Shown here: positions 45,395-54,450 of the stretch, one piece after another
Numbering within the stretch: position 1 is the first letter of the stretch
How the letters are laid out: every line of letters begins with the position of its first letter
Assembly (NCBI GenBank): GCA_964389675.1
Contig: CAYMEV010000009.1
Span: 64,310 to 128,309, forward strand
From: CAYMEV01 sp964389675 [NCBI: uncultured Candidatus Sumerlaeota bacterium]
GTDB taxonomy: Bacteria; CAYMEV01
Direction of reading: 5' to 3'
Length of the DNA: 64,000 bases
Program-made: the position numbers and the translations under genes
Notes under the pieces: generated by a model
Database searches by the model: none
Told to the model about the DNA's origin: nothing
The model's input: only the letters and a program-made list of their open reading frames with translations

Positions 45395-46674
45395 AAATAA
45401 ATCATGGAGATAATTTCAAAGAGCTTATTTTTGATGCTGATTTTCGAGCTTTTCATCAACCTGTCTAATTCGCCTATACTGAGTATTATGTTTTTGAGTT
45501 TACTGCTTTTATGCCGCGCTGCCCAGATAAATACCTGATAAGCCCTGTAGGGATGAGAAGCAAGTATGTTTAAGCTTCTGTTCTGTACCCAGGAATCCTC
45601 TTTTTTCAGCTGTTCTACAAGATATTCATAGGTTTTTGATTTAAAAACATTATATCCTTTTTTTTCAATATCCTTCAGATTGTACCTATTAATAAGCTCT
45701 TTCGCAAAAATGGCGTGGTGCAGATGAGAGACCATCTGCGGCAAAAGTATGAAAATGAAACTATCTATGTCGATTCCGTCAATAAGTACATTTCCCTGCA
45801 TTATATCAGTAACTATACCGTATGCAGTATTTAAATCAGAATCAAATATCTCATTAATAACATAGAATATATCAACAGTTGACTCTTTTTTAACAATTTC
45901 AGCAACCGCCTGCTCATTGATCAGGCGGTCCTTTAACAGAGACCTTAGCTTTACCAGCTCGTTCTTTATTGCATCAATCTTATTTGATGTAAATTCACAA
46001 AGCAGGGACACAGCTTCGTCTGTAATCCTTATGTTTTCCTTGTCTGCATATTCTATGATAAAGCTTTTTACTGAGGGAGACACAGTCTGGTATCCATAAG
46101 CCTTTTTCCCTCTGATCAGATTGATGCATGTACAGCAAGCAGACATGTCCCTCATTTTTGCCTTATTGTCTTTTCCAGATATGAGTATGAACAGTAGATT
46201 ATGATCACTGGAATGCTCATGCAGGAATTTTTCGATATCTACAGAAACATCTGACATATCTAAATCCAGAAGGTTCAGTAGCTTTTCTCTTTTTGAGAAT
46301 ACAGCAATGCCGTCAAGGCCAAGCTGTTTGTATGTGTTTTTATCCATCCTGTTTACTGCATTATCGATAAAATCATCCAGGTCTGAATCTGCAGTCAGCT
46401 TCTCTATGAATTTCAAAGCCCCAGCAGGGTTTTTATCCATGTTTATGCCTTTTGATACCCTTTCCTTGTCCTCAGCAAAAAGGTTCTCTATAATAAATGC
46501 CCTTTTTATTCTTATCAGAGGATTTGAAGAGATGGCAAAAAGGAGGCTTTTTATACCTGTTTTAGTAATATCATATTCAAGTATCTGCTTTACATCAGGA
46601 TACATTGATTCAATCTTATTTTTAAGCAATTCAATGCTGTCTGTTTCAACAATGTGGATAAAGCTATTCTTCAT
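45391..46674 (-). CDS. holA: DNA polymerase III delta subunit
   Basis: A 427-residue clamp-loader delta-like protein. It fits by the layout: an N-terminal Rossmann-like part with LLFAISSNPLIRIKRAFIIENLF and LLFILISGKDNKAK, a middle lid domain (ITDEAVSLLCEFTSNKIDAIKNELVKL), and a C-terminal helical collar. Delta opens the sliding clamp for loading at primer termini. It is longer than E. coli HolA (343), the excess being in the N-terminal half. The start overlaps the end of the flippase-like gene by 11 bases. Confidence 0.82.
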   Translation of the reverse strand: MKNSFIHIVETDSIELLKNKIESMYPDVKQILEYDITKTGIKSLLFAISSNPLIRIKRAFIIENLFAEDKERVSKGINMDKNPAGALKFIEKLTADSDLDDFIDNAVNRMDKNTYKQLGLDGIAVFSKREKLLNLLDLDMSDVSVDIEKFLHEHSSDHNLLFILISGKDNKAKMRDMSACCTCINLIRGKKAYGYQTVSPSVKSFIIEYADKENIRITDEAVSLLCEFTSNKIDAIKNELVKLRSLLKDRLINEQAVAEIVKKESTVDIFYVINEIFDSDLNTAYGIVTDIMQGNVLIDGIDIDSFIFILLPQMVSHLHHAIFAKELINRYNLKDIEKKGYNVFKSKTYEYLVEQLKKEDSWVQNRSLNILASHPYRAYQVFIWAARHKSSKLKNIILSIGELDRLMKSSKISIKNKLFEIISMIYF

Positions 46675-47668
46675 CTTGTATTTTTCTGATTTCTTTCAGC
46701 TTCAGGTTCTCCTTGTTAAAGAAAATGAATCCTACAAGAATCATGGGAAGCATCTGGCTTATATGCAGTACTATGGCAAATGATCCGATGCTTGACAGAT
46801 TTTTTGAATATACCTTCAATGCATATTTTGCTGCTGCATGATAGGGGCCTATATAGCCCGGGCTTGAAGGGAGGGTTATGCCAATAGCAACGAGAATAAC
46901 TGTGAGCATTGCAGCCCTTAAAGGCAGCCCTTTAAGGTCCTCAAAACAGAAAAATGCATAATAAGCATTGAATATTACAGGTACCCAGATCAAAAAAGAA
47001 AGCAGTATCAGCCTCAGGAGGAATATGGGCTTTTTTATTGAATGGGAAGCCTCCAGAAATCTTTTTAAAATACTTTCAGCTTTTTCCTTTCCATGGTCAT
47101 TCAAAAAGAATAATATCTTCCTGAAGATACGGCAGAACAGATCTTCTTTAATAAGGATTATAAAGAAAACCACAAAGGGCAGTGTTGCAAGCACGGAACC
47201 GAACATCAGGGTCTTCTGGAGCTCAGGGGACATGGAATCGTTTTTAATTAAGGTTATAATGAAGAATAATATAAAGATGACCAGCATGAAGAAAAGATCA
47301 AGTATCCTTTCCAGGAAAACAAGGCCTATCGATGTTGAAAATGTGGCCTTTGTCTTATCATTGATGGTCCGCGCTTTCAATACCTCACCCAGCCTTGCCG
47401 GCAGGACTCCGTTTCCGAAATAGCCTATCATTATCGCAGAAAAGGCATCCCAGAAATGCAGATTCACCTTTTTCTGAGCCATGACCTTAAACCTGTAAGC
47501 CCTGAAAAAAAGGCTTGCCCACAATGCTATCTGTGAAGGGATAAGCCACCAGTAATTTGCTTTTTTCAGCGCATCTTTGATCTCTCCGAAATCCATATTG
47601 TAAAATGTAATATAAAGAAAGATGGCGCTGATAAGAAGCCCTATAATAAGCTTAATATTCTTTCTCAT
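46664..47668 (-). CDS. Flippase-like membrane protein (LPG synthase TM / UPF0104 family)
   Basis: A 334-residue inner-membrane protein with about eight helices. Diagnostic stretches include FRAYRFKVMAQK, ALSAIMIGYFGNGVLPARLGEVLKA-type sequence, and LPSSPGYIGPYHAAAKYAL. The family covers the membrane part of lysylphosphatidylglycerol synthase and putative lipid-linked sugar flippases or regulators. There is no synthase domain, so lipid transport or regulation is more likely than aminoacylation. The ATGA overlap links it to the upstream GlcD-like gene. Confidence 0.88.
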   Translation of the reverse strand: MRKNIKLIIGLLISAIFLYITFYNMDFGEIKDALKKANYWWLIPSQIALWASLFFRAYRFKVMAQKKVNLHFWDAFSAIMIGYFGNGVLPARLGEVLKARTINDKTKATFSTSIGLVFLERILDLFFMLVIFILFFIITLIKNDSMSPELQKTLMFGSVLATLPFVVFFIILIKEDLFCRIFRKILFFLNDHGKEKAESILKRFLEASHSIKKPIFLLRLILLSFLIWVPVIFNAYYAFFCFEDLKGLPLRAAMLTVILVAIGITLPSSPGYIGPYHAAAKYALKVYSKNLSSIGSFAIVLHISQMLPMILVGFIFFNKENLKLKEIRKIQDEE

Positions 47669-49050
47669 GTTGCAAAGATCTTTTCGGGATTCATTATGCC
47701 CTTAGGGTCAAATATCCCTTTTATTTGTCTCATTATTGATATTTCTTTTTCATTATACTGATACTTCAGGAAATCTCTCTTTGTGATTCCGATTCCGTGT
47801 TCTCCTGATATGCTTCCATCAATGCTGATCACATAATTGAATATTTCTTCCAGGCATTTTTCAGCCCTCTTGTTTTCCTCTTCCGAATCCTGCTTCAGTA
47901 TCAGGTTCGCATGTATGTTGCCATCCCCGAAATGCCCGAAATTAACAATGTCTATATCATGCTTTGATGCAATCTCATATATCCTGTCAATAGCATCGGG
48001 TATCTGTGATATGGGAACTACAATATCCTCATTTATCTTCCTTTTGCCAAGTTTGACGATTGCAGGTGAAACAGACCTTCTCAGCGCCCAGATTTCATCC
48101 TCGGAAATTCTTTCGTCAGGGAAGATTATGTCCAGCATGTCTTTCCTGTCAATTAGATTGAATATCCTTTCTTCCTGATGGAGAATGGAGCTCTTGTCAC
48201 CATCCCATTCCAGCAGAATGCACGCATCTACATTATCATTATCAGCGATATTAAAATTGCCCGGCTTTTTTGCAAACTGGAATGCCTTTTTATCCATAAA
48301 TTCAAGGCAGGAAGGGATTATGCCTGCTGATCTTATTGCAGTTACAGCCCTTGCTGCCTGTCTTTTATCATTGAAAAGGATAAGGCATATTCTCTTTGCT
48401 TCCGGCAGGGGAATAAGTTTTAGGCAAATTTTTGTAACAACTCCAAATGTACCTTCTGAACCGGTAATCAGGGATGTCAGATCATAACCGGCAACATTCT
48501 TTATTGTTTTTGAACCTGCTTTTATCAGTATTCCGCCGGGAAGAACAAGGTTGAGACCAAGGATATATTCTTTGGTGGTCCCATATTTCACAGCCCTGGG
48601 GCCTCCCGCGTTTTCAGCAACATTTCCACCAATTGTTGAAAATTCCATGCTTGCAGGATCAACAGGGTAAAAGTAGCCAAATTGCCGTGCATACCTGTTT
48701 ATATCAGCTGTTATGACTCCCGGTTCCAGTTCCATAAGAGAAGAATCCCTGTCAAAACCTATAATTCTGTTCATCCTGGAAAGGCATAAGAGAATTCCGC
48801 CACGGAGAGGCACACTGCCACCGGTAAAGCCTGCTCCGCTTCCCCTCGGGGTGACAGGGATCATATTATCATCTGCATATCTTAGAATCCCGGCCACATG
48901 TTCTTCTGTTTCCGGAAATACAACATATTCAGGGGGGCTTTCAATTCCTGTAGCATCATAACTGAATGTTTTTTTATACAAAGGGTCCGTTTTGACATTA
49001 TCCTTGGAAACAATACTACATAAATCCCTATAGATCTTATTTGATTTCAT
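47665..49050 (-). CDS. GlcD/LctD-like FAD-linked 2-hydroxyacid dehydrogenase
   Basis: A 461-residue FAD-binding type 4 oxidoreductase. The PP-loop is TPRGSGAGFTGGSV (67-80). ENAGGPRAVKYGTTKEYILGL and FGHFGDGNIHANL are typical of glycolate and D-lactate dehydrogenases, and the C-terminal GEHGIGITK is conserved. It oxidises a 2-hydroxy acid to a 2-keto acid. The length equals that of LctD (about 466), which works with an Etf in bifurcating lactate dehydrogenase. No GlcE or GlcF subunits are adjacent, but etfBA lies about 9 kb downstream in the same block, so Etf is a plausible acceptor. Confidence 0.88.
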   Translation of the reverse strand: MKSNKIYRDLCSIVSKDNVKTDPLYKKTFSYDATGIESPPEYVVFPETEEHVAGILRYADDNMIPVTPRGSGAGFTGGSVPLRGGILLCLSRMNRIIGFDRDSSLMELEPGVITADINRYARQFGYFYPVDPASMEFSTIGGNVAENAGGPRAVKYGTTKEYILGLNLVLPGGILIKAGSKTIKNVAGYDLTSLITGSEGTFGVVTKICLKLIPLPEAKRICLILFNDKRQAARAVTAIRSAGIIPSCLEFMDKKAFQFAKKPGNFNIADNDNVDACILLEWDGDKSSILHQEERIFNLIDRKDMLDIIFPDERISEDEIWALRRSVSPAIVKLGKRKINEDIVVPISQIPDAIDRIYEIASKHDIDIVNFGHFGDGNIHANLILKQDSEEENKRAEKCLEEIFNYVISIDGSISGEHGIGITKRDFLKYQYNEKEISIMRQIKGIFDPKGIMNPEKIFAT

Positions 49051-50233
49051 TTAAGAACGATCTGACCCTTTCCATTCCCTTCTCTATGGTATTCATATCT
49101 GTTGCATAGCTGAATCTGATATGATTATCCATACCGAAGGCAGCACCAGGAATAGCAGCGACCCCGCTGCTGTCCAGTAGAACAGATGCAAATATTTCTG
49201 AACGCTCATTTGCGGGTTTTATACCCAGTCTGTCAAAATAGTAAGAGAAATCCGGAAAAACATAGAATGCAGCCTTCGGCCTTTTCAGTTTCACATTCTT
49301 ATCGGAGCTCAGGCTGTCGTATATATAATTCCTCCTCTTTATATACTGAGTTTTCCATTCATCAAGAAAATCAAAATCCCCTGTGATAGCACTCAGTGCA
49401 GCCTTCTGTGCAAAGGATGTCGGGTTACTCAGTATCTGTCCCTGAACCTTGTTTCCGGCATTTATTATCTCCGCTTCCGCGATGGCATATCCGATTCTCC
49501 ATCCGGTCATGGAGAATGTTTTGGAAAAACTGTCGATTATAATGCTCTTTTCCTTTATTTCTTCTGAAAGAGAGGCGATGGATATATGCTCCAGGCCATC
49601 ATAGATCAGCTCGCAATAGGTTTCATCGGATATTACATATAGATCATTCCTCAAAGCTATGTCTGCTATCCTGCACAGCTCATTGTAGGTAATAAGCTCT
49701 CCAGTTGGATTAGATGGCGAATTAATAATTATTGCCTTGGTATTCTTATTTATCTTGGACACAAGGTCATCAAAGTCTATTTCAAAACCATTTTCAGCCC
49801 TGCTCTCTACATAAACAGGCTTGCCTTTTACCAGATTCACAATAGGAGGGTAAGAAACCCAATATGGCTTTATTATGAGTACCTCGTCACCCTCCTGGAT
49901 CAATGTAAAAAGCACATTAAATATTGCAGGCTTTGCCCCTGAACTTACCAGAACATTCTTTAACTCATACTCTACATTCTTCTTTCTTTTTGTATAGTCT
50001 GCAATTGCCGACCTGAGTTCCGGTATTCCTGCTGTTGCTGTATACTTCGTAAATCCCTCGTCAAGAGCCCTTTTACATGCTTCTACAATATATTCCGGAG
50101 TTCTGAAATCAGGTTCGCCTACAGTGAATGAGCAGATATCCCTGCCCTTTTTCTTAAGCTCAATTACCTTCGAGTTGATCTTGAGTGTCTCTGATTCCTT
50201 AATATTATTAATCCTTTTTGCTAGTGTAATCAA
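49037..50233 (-). CDS. aspC: Class I PLP aminotransferase, aspartate-aminotransferase-like
   Basis: A 398-residue fold-type I aminotransferase of the Iy subgroup. Lys238 (DSFSKTFSMTGWRIGY) binds PLP, Asn175 (NSPSNPTG) and Asp203 (SDETY) contact the cofactor, and the C-terminal RFSYATD holds the substrate-carboxylate Arg. It interconverts amino and keto acids, most likely aspartate and oxaloacetate. The start is a TTG seven bases after AGGAGG. It overlaps the GlcD-like start by 14 bases and follows trxB by four bases, so all are cotranscribed. Confidence 0.9.
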   Translation of the reverse strand: MITLAKRINNIKESETLKINSKVIELKKKGRDICSFTVGEPDFRTPEYIVEACKRALDEGFTKYTATAGIPELRSAIADYTKRKKNVEYELKNVLVSSGAKPAIFNVLFTLIQEGDEVLIIKPYWVSYPPIVNLVKGKPVYVESRAENGFEIDFDDLVSKINKNTKAIIINSPSNPTGELITYNELCRIADIALRNDLYVISDETYCELIYDGLEHISIASLSEEIKEKSIIIDSFSKTFSMTGWRIGYAIAEAEIINAGNKVQGQILSNPTSFAQKAALSAITGDFDFLDEWKTQYIKRRNYIYDSLSSDKNVKLKRPKAAFYVFPDFSYYFDRLGIKPANERSEIFASVLLDSSGVAAIPGAAFGMDNHIRFSYATDMNTIEKGMERVRSFLNEIK

Positions 50234-50237
50234 TTAA

Positions 50238-51155
50238 TTACCTCCTGATGCTTTCTAAATACTTTATGGTGTCCAATGCTGCCATGCATCCGGTACCAGC
50301 AGCTGTAATAGCCTGTTTGTACACCGGATCAGCAACATCCCCGCATGCAAAAACCCCTTTGATATTAGTCTTTGTATAATTGCCTGTCCTTACATAGCCA
50401 TTATCATCAAGTTCTACCTGCCCTTTGAATACTTCAGTATTAGGGTTATGCCCTATCGCAACGAATAGACCGTCAAAATCCAAAATTCTGCTTTTATCTG
50501 TTTTTGTATCCCTTATTCGAGCACCTGTTACAAAATTCTCCCCTAAAACCTCATCGACAACGGAATTCCACTGTATATCAATCCTGTCTTCATTAAAAAC
50601 CCTCTCTGCCATTATTTTACTTGCCCTGAGCTGATCACGCCTGTGTATCAGGTAAACCTTCTCTGCAAACCTTGTAAGATAAAGAGCTTCTTCACAGGCG
50701 GTATCTCCGCCTCCTACCACTCCGACAACTTTTCCTTTATAGAATGGGGCATCACAGGTTGCGCATGAGGTAACCCCTCTGCCTATAAACTTTTTTTCAG
50801 AATCCAGGCCCATCCATTTTGACGAAGACCCTGTAGCAATAATCAAGGATCTTGTTTCAATAATCCTGTCATCAACCAAAACTGTAAAAGGATCTGCAAA
50901 TAGATTGACTGCCTGAACATCACTTGTTATGAAACGTGCATTGAACTTTAAGGATTGCTTCCTTATATTCTCAATAAGCTTTGGCCCATCTATCCCATTT
51001 GGGAAGCCAGGGAAATTTTCAACAGTTGTGGTTATAACAAGTTGTCCCCCAGCACTTAATCCCTCAATGATCAATGGATTAAATCCGGCTCTTGCAGTAT
51101 ATAGCCCGGCAGTCAGGCCTGCAGGCCCCCCTCCGATTATAATTACTTCTTCCAT
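50238..51155 (-). CDS. trxB: Thioredoxin reductase
   Basis: A 305-residue low-molecular-weight thioredoxin reductase. The FAD motif is IIGGGPAGLTAGLYTARAG, the redox pair is Cys131-Ala-Thr-Cys134, the NAD(P) motif is GVVGGGDTACEEAL, and the C-terminal GVFACGDVAD binds FAD. No thioredoxin gene is beside it. In selenium-using bacteria TrxB also reduces selenite-derived compounds; this is background, not seen here. AAAGGAG precedes the ATG. Confidence 0.95.
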   Translation of the reverse strand: MEEVIIIGGGPAGLTAGLYTARAGFNPLIIEGLSAGGQLVITTTVENFPGFPNGIDGPKLIENIRKQSLKFNARFITSDVQAVNLFADPFTVLVDDRIIETRSLIIATGSSSKWMGLDSEKKFIGRGVTSCATCDAPFYKGKVVGVVGGGDTACEEALYLTRFAEKVYLIHRRDQLRASKIMAERVFNEDRIDIQWNSVVDEVLGENFVTGARIRDTKTDKSRILDFDGLFVAIGHNPNTEVFKGQVELDDNGYVRTGNYTKTNIKGVFACGDVADPVYKQAITAAGTGCMAALDTIKYLESIRR

Positions 51156-51194
51156 CAGGCAATCTCCTTTATCTTAATAAAACAGCTGTTTTGG

Positions 51195-52094
51195 TTATAT
51201 CTTAAAAAGCTTTTCAAAATGATTCTTAATATTAGAATTTTTATCTACCTTTAATGATATATTATCCTTTGTCCCTGACATAATTGGGGTTACACCAGGG
51301 CCATGGCCTGATATTCTCGAGTCTCCATGTATTACCACTCCAATGCTGACAGAACCTTTATTGTATCCAAAACCCTGTTTGCAGTTCTGGTCCATTAATG
51401 CAACTATATTGCCGAACCTGAGGTCCTTAAAATCCTCTCTTACCTCACCATTATGCGAAGTTGTCTGTATATCGTAATCCCCGACATTTGTATGTCCTGT
51501 TCCTATACCGGAACCCATAAGCTCAGGAGGTACTATATGAGTGACAGGGACCTCAATTCCTCCATCCTTTTCCTCTATACCCAATGAAAGGAAAAGATCC
51601 GGGTCAACCTTCTGCAGCTTTATATCCGGATAATCAATAAGCCTGAGGCCAATACCGTAGGAATATATGGCAATCTTATCACCGATAATAAGGTGCCTGA
51701 TTATATCCTCATCAAAATATACGTGTATGTCATCAATTCCTGCATGATTACCGGTTACAATACCCTTTTTTCCTTTAAGCTTCAATTCATCATTGTCCAG
51801 CGCAGCTGAAACAATTACCGCCCTGTTCCCAATACACGGAAGCACATTAAGAGGAAGCTGTATGTCTTTTTCCTTCGACCTGAGCGATACTCCAGGTTCC
51901 AGGTGGTCAACCCCTTCCCATCCGTAAACATTATCTCCGGTTTTTACATTATATATGACTCCGCCAAGGCCATTTGCAAGGCTCTGTTTTCCTTGAAAAT
52001 CTATTACATCGAGGCTGCGTCCCATTGTATAAGGCGCACATATATCACCTGTTACTGATACCCTGACCAATCGTTCTGCATTAATTCTTAACAT
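51195..52094 (-). CDS. DUF4438 family protein
   Basis: A 299-residue protein I match to the uncharacterised DUF4438 family by its opening NAERLVRVSVTGDICAP and by TGNHAGIDDIHVYFD, HIVPPELMGSGIGTGH and HGPGVTPIMSG. The conserved His and Asp residues suggest an enzyme with a metal or acyl substrate, but no function is known to me. No signal peptide is seen, so it is cytoplasmic. It lies eight bases after the ThyX-like gene, with trxB next; the neighbourhood does not define its job. Confidence 0.82.
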   Translation of the reverse strand: MLRINAERLVRVSVTGDICAPYTMGRSLDVIDFQGKQSLANGLGGVIYNVKTGDNVYGWEGVDHLEPGVSLRSKEKDIQLPLNVLPCIGNRAVIVSAALDNDELKLKGKKGIVTGNHAGIDDIHVYFDEDIIRHLIIGDKIAIYSYGIGLRLIDYPDIKLQKVDPDLFLSLGIEEKDGGIEVPVTHIVPPELMGSGIGTGHTNVGDYDIQTTSHNGEVREDFKDLRFGNIVALMDQNCKQGFGYNKGSVSIGVVIHGDSRISGHGPGVTPIMSGTKDNISLKVDKNSNIKNHFEKLFKI

Positions 52095-52101
52095 TGCTGA
52101 T

Positions 52102-53562
52102 CTATTCTCCTTTCTTATTATAAATTTGGTTTTTCAGGCTTTTGAACCTGTCTTTTCCGCAGGCAAGCCTGAGTGCTGAAAGATCCTTTGCTTTCAGTCT
52201 CTCTAATATTTCATTAGATAGATAACGTATTTCCCATTGGCTATGTTTATCAGACCTCAATCTGAAAAAATTATACAGTGACTTCATGTCGAACCTGCAC
52301 AGAACTCTTCTTGAGCTGCAGTTCAACATGAAATAATCCCTGTATAACGGATTGCAATCCTCAATATCATAATAAATATCCCTGAAGAGATTGACTGTAT
52401 CTAAAAACATCTCCCTGGAAGATTCCGATTCAATAAGGATAGACGGCAGTATAACCGGGTTTTCCCAACTGTAATCCTGTGCAATAATCATAGATTCCCT
52501 GTGCCTCTTGAGCTGGGCAAAACACGAAGCTGATACCAGAGCTTCAAATTCAACGGCAGCTGATTCAAATTCCCTGGGCATCATATGGTAAAAATCAATA
52601 TCCCTGAATATATCATCAAAAATAGAGGCCCTCTCTTCGCAGGTTATCTCAGTTGCCCATCTATAAGCCTCACTGTAGGGAATTGAAGATCTTTTGAACC
52701 GGTATGAAGCAAGTATCTTTGTGTCTATGTCCTCATACAATCTTATTTTTTCAACTGCAGGAAGAAACTGCTGTTTTAGGTTCTTTGACCTTTCCCCGCA
52801 TGGGGTTTTGATGCTGTCTGTGCTGGAGTGCTGGCAATATGCCCTGTCCGGGTCAGTGTATTTTATGACGCTTGGAGCAACTTCCCGGGTAATCCCAAGC
52901 AGCTTTCCGGACAGATCGTCCAGCTCATCAATTCCCTGAGAACATAAAAAAGAAATCAGGTATTCAAGGGCCCTGGCATTTATTGTCATCCCAACCTGGG
53001 ATTTAGTGCAAAGAGGCAGTATATACCTTGCATCTTCTTTAATCTTCTGCATAAGTACTTTTTGTTCCTGTTTTCTATATTGATCCTTTGTCCTTTCAAA
53101 AACATCATTGATTATGCCGCTGTAGCATTCATAGGCTTTCTGGAATGCAGCTTCAATACGCTTGATCAATCCTTTATCCCTTATTACAGATGGTATATAA
53201 AAATCCCTGCCAAATGTGACATATCTCTGGCTTTTTTCTGTAAATGATCCGTATTTCACACTCTCCAGGTATTCGAGTGCAAGCCGGCTTATGCCAAGAA
53301 TATCTATATTGAAGACAGAGTGTTCAGCTACCGATGAATGGCCAAAGTCAAAGATCAGTTTCTGATTAAGCTCCCTCGCCTTTTCAATATTCTTCAGTGC
53401 TTCTTTCCTTAGTTCAGGGATGGTCTTTGCAGATCTTGAGATCTTGGCATAGGCACTTGAGAAGACCTCAGGGGTGAATAAATGCCTATACTCTTCATCA
53501 CAACCGCCAAACAGCTCTCTGGCAACATTATATCCTGCTAATTTTACATCCAGTTTACACAT
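52102..53562 (-). CDS. thyX: Two-domain ThyX-like protein (flavin-dependent thymidylate synthase family)
   Basis: A 486-residue protein made of two ThyX-like halves. The N-terminal half (about 1-240) has HSSVAEH (75-81), SFTEKSQRY (106-114) and NARALEYLISF (195-205). The C-terminal half (about 285-486) has KRHR (352-355) and SQWEIR (441-446). Ordinary ThyX (about 220 residues) carries the motif RHRxxSxNExSxR in one chain; here the RHR part survives only in the second domain and the SxxExSxR part only in the first. ThyX active sites form between subunits, so the halves may complement each other to methylate dUMP using FAD and folate. It could instead have a changed role. Confidence 0.85.
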   Translation of the reverse strand: MCKLDVKLAGYNVARELFGGCDEEYRHLFTPEVFSSAYAKISRSAKTIPELRKEALKNIEKARELNQKLIFDFGHSSVAEHSVFNIDILGISRLALEYLESVKYGSFTEKSQRYVTFGRDFYIPSVIRDKGLIKRIEAAFQKAYECYSGIINDVFERTKDQYRKQEQKVLMQKIKEDARYILPLCTKSQVGMTINARALEYLISFLCSQGIDELDDLSGKLLGITREVAPSVIKYTDPDRAYCQHSSTDSIKTPCGERSKNLKQQFLPAVEKIRLYEDIDTKILASYRFKRSSIPYSEAYRWATEITCEERASIFDDIFRDIDFYHMMPREFESAAVEFEALVSASCFAQLKRHRESMIIAQDYSWENPVILPSILIESESSREMFLDTVNLFRDIYYDIEDCNPLYRDYFMLNCSSRRVLCRFDMKSLYNFFRLRSDKHSQWEIRYLSNEILERLKAKDLSALRLACGKDRFKSLKNQIYNKKGE

Positions 53563-53580
53563 GGTTTTTTCTCTTAATGA

Positions 53581-53608
53581 TTTATAAGTGATGTATGATA
53601 AAAGTCAA
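53581..53608 (-). promoter_or_regulatory. Putative promoter of the thyX-to-holA transcript
   Basis: On the minus strand TTGACT (53608-53603) and TATAAA (53586-53581) are 16 bases apart. It lies directly after the terminator at 53618-53647, so a new transcript begins here, with a leader of about 15 bases. Confidence 0.6.
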
Positions 53609-53617
53609 ATATAAAAA

Positions 53618-53647
53618 AAGGGCTATGCATAATTATGCATAGCCCTT
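53618..53647 (-). terminator. Strong rho-independent terminator
   Basis: A perfect 30-base inverted repeat (stem from AAGGGCTATGCAT, centre at AATT) is followed on the minus strand by seven T residues. It stops transcription of the lipoprotein gene that ends at 53670. Confidence 0.85.
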
Positions 53648-53669
53648 AAAGCCTATATGAAGCGCAGTG

Positions 53670-54326
53670 TTATTCCTGCGGTACTTCCTCTGTTTCTTCT
53701 TCAGGATCTGGTTTTTGAGTTCTTTCAGGGTATTCATCGACAAACTGCTTATTAATATTGTATTTTATAAGAGCTACCCCTTTGTTTTCATTAAGAGAGA
53801 TAAATACAAGCTTATCAGGATCCATCTCAATCATATACTTCATTATATAATAAGGTGTCTGATTCTCATCCAGCTTTTTCTCCAGTCCCCCTACAGGATT
53901 ACCGAGAACATACACTACATCCTGGTCTGTCATACCCTTAGCAATCCGCTGAATCTCCTCTTTGGTAACATCCCCCTTATCAAGGCATATCTTCTCCATC
54001 TCAAGAAGTTCATTATTCTTTTCATCATATTTCAGCCCCTGATGGACAAATTCAAGTGCCTGATCATATCTTCCGTTGTCAATCCAGCCCTTTGCAAGGT
54101 TCTTGAAACCGTCAACAAAAAGATTGACAGCTTTTTTGTAGGCAGAAAGCTCTTTCGGTGTTTTCTTTATGAAGCCTTCAAGCTCAGCCATGTATTTGGC
54201 CTGGTCTGTATTCTTCAGTACAGCTATCTTTTTTAGCTCTTCGTTAGCTTTATCTTCCTGTGACTGGCAGTTAAACATAAAAAATACCATGGACAGGACG
54301 ATAAATAAAACGGTAAATCTTTTCAT
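53670..54326 (-). CDS. Putative lipoprotein with TPR-like helices
   Basis: A 218-residue protein. The N-terminus (MKRFTVLFIVLSMVFFMFNC) is a lipoprotein signal with Cys20 in a loose lipobox. Residues about 40-130 contain helical pairs resembling tetratricopeptide repeats (WIDNGRYDQALEFVHQGLKY). The next part has TDQDVVYVLGNPVGG, resembling the SmpA/OmlA (BamE-like) outer membrane fold, and the C-terminus is rich in Glu and Pro. A role in the outer membrane is plausible but unproven. I take the ATG at 54326 with AGGGG before it, over a GTG nine bases upstream. Confidence 0.78.
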   Translation of the reverse strand: MKRFTVLFIVLSMVFFMFNCQSQEDKANEELKKIAVLKNTDQAKYMAELEGFIKKTPKELSAYKKAVNLFVDGFKNLAKGWIDNGRYDQALEFVHQGLKYDEKNNELLEMEKICLDKGDVTKEEIQRIAKGMTDQDVVYVLGNPVGGLEKKLDENQTPYYIMKYMIEMDPDKLVFISLNENKGVALIKYNINKQFVDEYPERTQKPDPEEETEEVPQE

Positions 54327-54375
54327 ATAATTCACCCCTCTATTAGGTTTTTTTTAATTCATATTCTTAAAGATA

Positions 54376-54403
54376 ACAATATCATAATTTTTATGCATGT
54401 CAA
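54376..54403 (-). promoter_or_regulatory. Putative promoter of the TPR-like lipoprotein gene
   Basis: On the minus strand consensus TTGACA (54403-54398) is followed after 16 bases by TATTGT (54381-54376). The leader would be about 45 bases. It lies between rpsT and the lipoprotein gene. Confidence 0.5.
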
Positions 54404-54450
54404 CCCAAAGATGTAATAAACAGGAATAGCTGATATAGTTATGAAATGCT

